From: Chrysemys picta bellii
Lineage: Eukaryota > Chordata > Testudines > Emydidae
Direction of reading: 5' to 3'
DNA: 64,000 nucleotides
Assembly (NCBI RefSeq): GCF_011386835.1
Contig: NC_088800.1
Coordinates: 57,875,439 to 57,939,438 of the forward strand
This document shows, piece by piece, positions 57,256 to 64,000 of the stretch (its first letter is position 1; each line of letters starts with the position of its first letter). The position numbers were made by a program, and so were the translations under genes. The notes below the pieces were generated by a model. The model ran no database searches and was not told where the DNA came from. It saw only the letters and a list, made by a program, of their open reading frames with translations.

Positions 57256-58235
57256 TAGGGTTACCATATTTCAGCAAGCAAAAAAGAGGACGGGAGGAGC
57301 CCCGCCCTAGCCCCTCCCACTTCCCGCCCCCCCAGAACCCCCAACCCTCCCCCCGTTCCTAGTCCCCTGACTGCCCCCTCCTGGGACCCCTGCCTCTAAC
57401 TGCCCCCCAGGACTCCACTCCCTATCTAAGCCTCCCTGCCTCTTGTCCCCTGACTGCCCCAACCCTTATCCACACCCCAACCCCCTGACAGCCCCCCCCA
57501 GAACTCCCAACCCATCTAAACCCCTCTGCTCCCTGTCCCCTGACTGCTCTGATCCCTCTCCGCACTCCTGCCCCCTGACAGCCCCCCCCAGAACTCCCAA
57601 CCCATCTAAACCCCTCTGCTCCCTGTCCCCTGACTGCTCCAATCCCTCTCCCCACTCCTGCCCCCTGACAGCTCCCCCCCAGAACTCCCATCCCCCCATC
57701 CCCCTGCTCCTTGTCCCCTGACTGCCCCCTCCTGGGACCCCTGCTCCTAACTGCCCTCCAGAACCCCACCCCCTACCTGTACCCTGACTGCCCAAAACTT
57801 TCTCCACTCCCCCCAAAAAGGCCCCCCCCCGTTTCTTGACTGCCCCCTCCAGAACCTCCCTGCCCCTTCTCCTGCCCCCTGGCCCCCTTACCCTGCTTCT
57901 CAGAACAGGGTGTTGGGCTCTGTGCGAGCCGAGCCGGACACGTGGCTGCGCTCCCCAGCACAACAAAACCCGGTCCCTGGCCCTGCACAGTGCTGCTGGA
58001 CCGGGCTGCAGGGGAGAGCTGCCGGCTCAGAATGCAGGGCGGATCCGGCTCCTCTACAGCTGCTCCGGAGTCCAGCCCGGGACTTTCCTGCAGCCCTCCC
58101 AGCTGCTCGCTCTGCTCTGCCGGGGGAGGGGGGAAATCCCGGACATTTTGAGTGCTTTACAAATTCCCCCCGGACGCTATTTTTAGAACAAAAAGGAGGA
58201 CATGTCCGGGTAAATCCGGACGAATGGTAACCCTA
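57256..58235. mobile_element. 980-bp hAT-type element with 90-bp repeats
   Basis: Ends TAGGGTTACCATATTTCAGC and, inverted, TAGGGTTACCATTCGTCC. A perfect CCTGAGAG flanks both sides (57248-57255 and 58236-58243), which points to hAT rather than a TA-targeting family. GAGGAC boxes occur near both ends. Tandem C-rich repeats fill the middle. Confidence 0.92.
57481..57750. repeat. 90-bp tandem repeat, three units
   Basis: CCCCCTGACAGC recurs at 57481, 57571 and 57661, an exact 90-bp period. A multiple of three, it gives Pro/Ser/Cys frames of 30-residue period that are not genes. Confidence 0.9.
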
Positions 58236-58243
58236 CCTGAGAG

Positions 58244-59929
58244 GCCTTCTGCATATGGTATTCTCAGGGTCCCATTTCCCTCACTCTGAGGGCAGGGTGG
58301 GGTAAAGGGGCCTTGACATAACTGAGAATCAGGATCTCACAGCTTAGGGGTAGAAGAGCGAGAAACCAGCCTGGAAAACAATCCCTCCAGTGCCCTGTTT
58401 GTGACACAGAGATCATTCGTGGCTGACAGAGAAAGTGTGCTCTATCTGTGCCCAACAGGAATTCTGCCTGGATAGAAAAATACAAAAGCAGCCCTGAGCT
58501 CCCTCACTGGTGTGTGGGTTTCTGAAAGAAAGAGATTGTGTCATTCATGATCATATTGTACTGTGGGAACAGCAAACCGAGGGGATGCACATTAGCACAG
58601 GCCTTGTTCTACCAAACAGGAGCATAGTAAATCTAACCAGCTTGTGGGATAACACAGGACAGTGGAGCTGTGTGCACTGCAAGGTATCTTCCGTCAGCCC
58701 CATGCTACGCAAGACACTGGTTGCACAGGAGGCAGAAATGCAGCCAGGGAAATATACCAGCATGTGTGTGCAGTGGATGTCTCTGACTCTATGACATGGA
58801 GGTGCCAATATAATAAATGCCATGGGTCTGATAATCCTTTCACTTACCTGGGTGTAACTCAGGAGTGGCTCCAAACCCAACAGAGTTATAGGAGGAGAAT
58901 CAGGCCCATAGAGTTCAGTGGAGTCATTCCTGATTTATGCCAGTGTAAACAAATGAACAGTCAGGTCTAAAAGCTTCCCTGTGTTGTGTGGTCTCGGCTT
59001 GTGCCCAATATAAAGATGCCCAAATCACAACCCACTGGGACCCCGGCAGCCTGAGCACCGAGGACAAAGACTGGGGTAAAGCCCAGCCCCCCAACTCCTG
59101 TGTGCCTGTGCCATGGGCATGTTTCTGCATGTGCCCTTTAAGTGCAAGGTGCACAGAAATCACAGTGCTGCCTGTGGCACTACACACCCCAAAGGGAACC
59201 CGGCAATCCCCCTACCTACTCACTGGCCCTGGGACAATTGCTGCAAAGAGCAGTTCCCAGCCTGCACAGGCACCATGACTCCAGTCACTGCTAGTGGAGC
59301 TGCACACCCCCACTGTGCACATCACGGAGCCCTGGGCTAGCAGGTTTTGTTCTGAGCTCTTTGCGAGCACAAACTGCTGCCTGGCTTACAAGGGGAAAGG
59401 AGTCCGATGTCTTAGGCACAGGCAGATTTCCCTGTTCAATGGCGACTATTAAAACATAGCCAGAAAATATCACTGCTGGGAGAACTTCCTAGTACCATTC
59501 CCCACCTGAGCAGTGCCAGACAGGCAATCGGATGAGGGGGCAGGGCACTGGCACAGACAATGGTGAGAGGAGAATATGACCCCAATTAAGTATGTCGTTC
59601 AGTCCAGTGGTAGGTAGACCTGGTGCATTAACTCGCTCCCAATGTGCGCCGTACTGAGAACGTTAACACGTGTGACCTTTCTGCCACGTGTTTCAATGGT
59701 AGGCGGGGCCAGGTGCCACAGGAACACTCCTTCACTCACCCTTCCCACGGAACGAAACACTTGGCTCAAGCTCCCACCAGATAAACATTTGCATGGAAGG
59801 TCTGGGACTTAGGACATACAATGAAAGACCCTGGCTTCCCAAGCTGGGGTATCCCACCTCCAGGAGCACTGTATCAAAAGCCAACCTCTTAGATGTATAT
59901 AGCCCCAGTGCTACAGCACTTGAGCACCT
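58244..59929. other. No gene; small MITE-like hairpin near 58.9 kb
   Basis: GGGTGTAACTCAGGAGTGGC and TGATTTATGCCAGTGTAA near 58850-58950 resemble the terminal parts of the small palindromic MITEs. The rest is unrecognised. Confidence 0.4.
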
Positions 59930-60115
59930 CACATCTCTAGGGTATTTATCCTCACAACACCGCTGTGAATTAGAAGGGTTATTTTCTCCATTTTAGACAT
60001 TGAGGCCCAGATCCTCAAAGGAATGGAGGCCCCTCAGAGTATATGCAACAAAGTCCATGGTAGAGCTGGAATCGGACCCAGGTCTGGCTCACCATGTAGG
60101 CAGAAATGTAGTCTG
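59930..60115 (+). repeat. MIR-type SINE with a MITE-like interruption
   Basis: ATCCTCACAACACCGCTGTG, TTTTCTCCATTTTAGACATT and GAGCTGGAATCGGACCCAGG are MIR. Between them GGCCCAGATCCTCAAAGG matches the end of the MITE at 19.3 kb, joined at the MIR TGAGGC block. Confidence 0.72.
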
Positions 60116-60474
60116 CTGCTACGTTCCCCCACAAAAGTGGCTACAGTATTCAGGAGTCTCGGACGGGAAGTGAGAATGAGCAGTATCTCACTGAAACTGC
60201 AAGGGGGACGTAGGTATGGAGAATGAAGTCACTTAGATGGAATTTGGTCAGAAAAATTGTGTTAATGACACGCACCCCTGGCCACGAAAAAAAACATTGT
60301 CCCATCAGAAAACAAGAGCAATGACTTCAGGTCCTGCAGCATCGCGACAGTGAGATGCGGTGTTCTGGAGCATTGCCGTAGAACCCGGTAGGGTTTTGTT
60401 TGTTCAGTAATGACTGAGTTGTATCAGCTTTTCTTGGTGCTCATGACCCTACTCTCTGAGCAGCACAGTCGTGC

Positions 60475-60700
60475 AGTTAGCCTCACAACACGCTCAGGAG
60501 TAGGGAAGTATTAGCCCCATCACAAATGGGAAACTAGCACAGGGAGATTAAAAGCCCAATGCTACGTTCAGTGGAATCGTTAGGCAATTAGCCATTGACT
60601 TCAATGTGTATTCATTCCCACGGACTGCCTGCTGCTGGGAATAGACCCAAGCCCTCCTGACTGTCAGTCCAACGCCTTAACCAGAAGACCGTCCTTCTTC
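60475..60700 (+). repeat. MIR-type SINE, interrupted
   Basis: AGCCTCACAACACGCTCAGG and AACTAGCACAGGGAGATTAA are MIR. About 110 bp of GTTAGGCAATTAGCCATTGA-type sequence follows. MIR-like sequence then resumes (ACCCAAGCCCTCCTGACTGT, CCTTAACCAGAAGACC). Confidence 0.68.
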
Positions 60701-60993
60701 CTGACTCAGTCAGCTACTGAACACACCTGACATTGGTTTGCTTACAAAAGCTGACATCACAACACTGGAGGGTACAGTGTGGTTAGTGGCAAAGCTTGAA
60801 ACTGCGCTTAAAAATAACAGCATTGAACGCATCGATCCTATTCCTCTGCATAGTGTTTTGCAAGTCAGTCTTGGGTTTGTTTTTCCCACTCTCCCCCAAA
60901 CACACAGTTTCGAATTTAGACATCAGAGGTCACACTGGTTTAAAAAAAATTAGTTTGGTGCTTTCAAAGACACGGCAACCTGCTTTACCCTAA

Positions 60994-61331
60994 TTACCAA
61001 CCTCTGTGGATGGAGACACAACATCAACCAAGGGTGTGCTGAGTCAATACACAGTGAGAACCTGGGAAAACCATTCCAGAAGGTGTGTTCCATGGGAAAT
61101 ACACCATTCCACAGGAGGCTAGAAGGACTCTCAGCCCTCGCACTTGTGTATGGAGAGTGCAGGTAACAACTTTTCTGGGAATTAAAATATATTCTTATTT
61201 CAATTCCCTCCTGTCGAATGATGTATTTCCCGTGGAACACGCCTTCTGGAATGGCTTTCTCAGGTTCACACTGTGTATTGACTCAGCACACCCTTGGCTG
61301 ATGTTGTCTCTCCATCCACAGAGCTTGGTAA
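60994..61331. repeat. Unidentified foldback: 125-bp arms, 88-bp spacer
   Basis: The arm at 60994-61118 is inverted at 61207-61331 with about ten mismatches in 125 positions, counted by eye. Shared blocks include AAGGGTGTGCTGAGTCAATA and CCATTCCAGAAGG. No terminal motif of a known family and no flanking duplication are visible. Both strands therefore encode nearly the same peptide, including FWNGF and CIDSAHPWLM; this is a consequence of the symmetry. Confidence 0.92.
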
Positions 61332-61549
61332 GGTCCAGTGAGAGGACCTTAGTCTGGGCAGGTTCCTTCAGAAATTAAACAGAGCAAAGTTTATTTCAGT
61401 TTAACTTAAAAAAGGAATCTGTCTCCAAACAATAAACCACATCGTGGTGGAATTGCCGCTGCAAAGTGGGATACCAAAGACACGGCAGTTTCTCACAAGT
61501 GGGTTTGCATTTTGGAAACGGGGAATTTCCTTTTGATTTGTATTGGGGA

Positions 61550-61645
61550 CAGCGGGTGTAAACCTGCAGCTTGTGTAAATTGGCAGAGCTCCCTTGACCT
61601 CAATATAGCTCCGCTGACTTCAACAGAGCTATGCCAATGTTCACA
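61550..61645. repeat. Small palindromic MITE-like sequence
   Basis: GTGTAAATTGGCAGAGCTCC is mirrored by GAGCTATGCCAATGTTCAC around a TGACTTCAACAG centre, a pattern shared with other small MITEs in the window. The ends are uncertain. Confidence 0.55.
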
Positions 61646-61999
61646 GCACGAGTACTGAGAACTTGCTTGGCTCTGCTGCCAAGTCGAAGGTTAAGAAGGT
61701 CCCTGGGTGAAATTCACTCCTGCACAGAGGATCAACACAAGCCCTTTAACCGCTGAAGCCAATGCACACAATGGAATAATGGCAGGCTGCTACTTCTCCT
61801 AGATGGATCTGTCGGTGTTTATCTCCCAACAAACCCCTTTGGCCACCCTCCCTGTTACTTTAGTAGGGACACCACTGCTCCTCTCTTATGCATGTGTAGG
61901 GGACATACTGCAAGGAGATCATAGGATATAATGGGCTCAGAACAGGTGGAGAACTGGGGGGACTGGGGGAAATCATGACAAATTTCAAGATTGTGTCAT

Positions 62000-62290
62000 T
62001 TTAAAAAAAATCGATTAATTTCATTTTTTGAAAAATATGTTTTTACAAATTCTTTATTGAAATATGATGTTTCCACTTCAAGTTTATCATTTTCCATTTT
62101 GACAAATGTTTCAAAAAAATCCCACCAGGTGAAGCCAAAAAAATAATCGCTGAAAAATAATTTCAATGTTTAAGAAGGTTTTTTGAAGATATCTTATTTC
62201 AAAAACGAAAAAACCATAAAGGAAGATTTTTGATAATTTCAATCGAAATGTTGCGGGGGGAAAAAAATCAAGGTAGAAAGACAGGCACTT
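62000..62290. repeat. AT-rich decayed repeat
   Basis: Runs of AAAATTT/TTTCAAAA words, ATTTCAATG and GAAAAATAATT give a strongly AT-rich block unlike its flanks. Similar wording occurs at 25.65-25.9 kb. Family unknown. Confidence 0.4.
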
Positions 62291-64000
62291 TTCAACAGGA
62301 ATCCCTTTTGTTCAAAAAGGATGTTGCCTAGAGCTTGTTTGGTCATTTACACCTACACAAAATGAGCATGGGACGCTACCACACCTGTGCTAGGGCTTTA
62401 CAGCCACTTTGGGCAGGTGGCAGGGATAACAGCAGGCACGTGGCAGAGGCGGCAGACCCAGGTGAGACATCTCTTACCATCCTTAGCTCACTTAAGGCAC
62501 TGGCAGCCCTCAGATAAGATTTTTTTAAGAGTCTTTTTAAAACTTTATATGAAGAAAATAAGATGAGCCCAGGTATGGTAACCAACGTAGATTGCAAGCA
62601 AACATTCTGCCAGGAACCAGGACCTGCAGCAGAGCTAGTGTCCGGCAGCCTCGTCAATACAGCTGCCTAATTAGCCTTGCAACCTGACTGGCTGCTGAGA
62701 CCAGCTTCTGGCTCATAAGTCAGCAACAGCAGCAGCTCGCTGGCTTCTCAATGCACATGCCCATCACTGTGCCTGGGCCACCTTGTTCCTGTCACTCTTA
62801 CCTTGCACCTAGTCTTGCCTCAGTCCCGTCCCTGCCTTGAACCCTTCCTTACCTGATTCCCCTGCTTACTCCAGTTCCTGACCTCCGGTTTTGACCCGGG
62901 CTCTGGTGACTGACTATGGCTCTGATTCTGGCCACTAGACCTCATCCTGGTCAGCTGACACATTCACCTTTTCCAGACCAGGAAACAACAATGATGGGCA
63001 CCAATATTAGAACCTCTATCATCCACCTTCTCCACCAGAGAAAGAAGTTACAGATCAGAGCTACTGCTGCATTGAGCGAGACAGCCCTGAGAGGACAGTG
63101 AAGCAACTGGTAATGAAATTCCCCCCACAGACTGCGTTGCTATAATCACTCTGCAGACACACAGCTCCAAGGATTTCATTTGTTGTTCCCAGCAATTGCT
63201 CTTGCAGTGAAAATATTAAAACAAAATAATTCTTCATCTCGACTATATTACTGTAAGCAGAGGGGTAGGCAGAGAATGCAATCTCAGGATGATAGCACCC
63301 AAAATACTATTCTGCTTACATTTTAAATCACCTCTGATCTCCACATCAGCACATTCAGATCTGGGGTTATAAATAAATAAAAAAGTCTCAAATAAAGCAT
63401 AGGAAGGGGAAGGGAATAAGCCAGGTTGGGGAAGGCTGGATGGACTGACCGGGAACATATCCTGCCTGTAGGAGCCACAAAGACAAGACTGTGGTTTGAG
63501 TTACAGCCAACTAAGGTCACTTTGCTTCTAAAGAGGGCATTCACATGAGAGCTTCATGTGCTTTAACCAGTATATATTAATTTCACTCCTTTAGTTGATT
63601 CACCTGAACTTGCTGTGTTGATGATCTGTAAGATGCATAGCAGATGAAAGATAGGGGACAGGGATATATAATGTACGAGCAAATGACGATAGTAAAGGTT
63701 TGGCGCAGCTTGGTTAGTTACATGTGTTCAGTCTGGCCAGCTGCAGTCATTGAAGAAATCAGGAGACAGCCCAACCTCCTCCCTCTCCACAAAAAGTCAA
63801 GAGAGATGATTTTTAAGCTGGAGATTTAAAAATACTCTTTGGGTTCTTTTCCTTTTCCTTCTGGTATCTGAGCTAGTAGGCTGCACTAGGGCCACCATTT
63901 CCAGTTCCCCCCCGCCCATTATGGCTAGAAGCTTACCTTTTATTTAAGGAAAGCTGACAGCTCTATGCAATGTCTTGCTTCCAGGAGCCGGGGCTTTAAG
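62291..64000. other. No gene or repeat recognised
   Basis: Ordinary AT-moderate sequence to the end of the window. Confidence 0.4.

Noticed and set aside
60950..61378. Two opposed frames encoding nearly the same peptide
   Set aside because: The likeness follows directly from the inverted repeat; it is not evidence of a gene pair.

Overview
The window is vertebrate nuclear DNA, most likely from a turtle, or failing that another sauropsid. There are no bacterial-type genes, operons or ribosome binding sites. It is intron and intergenic sequence crowded with old interspersed repeats: MIR/L2-type CORE-SINEs, many hAT foldback elements with exact 8-bp target duplications, PIF/Harbinger elements, and Penelope-like retroelements (PLEs) with a GIY-YIG endonuclease. 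That mixture, and several of the MITE families, are typical of turtle genomes. The species assignment is inference; no database search was run.

One host gene is supported, on the minus strand. A short first coding exon (35961-36015) encodes MSQLSVNDHLEGILSDFE and splices in phase 1, across a 13.3-kb intron, to a 1380-nt exon (21311-22690) encoding 460 residues of Ser/Pro-rich, probably disordered protein. That exon ends at another phase-1 donor, so the gene continues toward lower coordinates. I could not identify it. Two weaker candidate exons lie at 3848-4345. Sequence upstream of exon 1 (36016-36620) is the likely 5' UTR and promoter.

Layout. 1-5.9 kb: mostly unique sequence, one small MITE and the candidate exons. 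5.9-7.6 kb: a 1.6-kb hAT derivative folded into two 0.6-kb inverted arms. 8.5-15.6 kb: minisatellites (52 bp and 30 bp), a GT tract, interrupted MIRs and hAT MITEs. 15.7-36 kb: the host gene, with SINEs, a PLE-derived insertion and Harbinger MITEs in and around it. 36-41 kb: upstream sequence with a hAT MITE and two very small PLE-derived insertions. 41-44 kb: a 1.9-kb hAT carrying a GC-rich minisatellite, followed directly by a 962-bp PLE with a GIY-YIG reading frame. 44-53.8 kb: sparse. 53.8-58.2 kb: a 2.7-kb Harbinger with a Myb/SANT-type ORF and a broken convergent transposase, flanked or invaded by three hAT elements. 58-64 kb: sparse, with MIRs and an unidentified 338-bp foldback.

The most interesting material is a set of four PLE-related insertions with 12-14-bp target duplications. 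One is only 40 bp long, one is a perfect 31-bp hairpin, and one carries an inverted copy of its own 3' end at its 5' end. Together they show unusual insertion chemistry. No cellular operon-like system is present.
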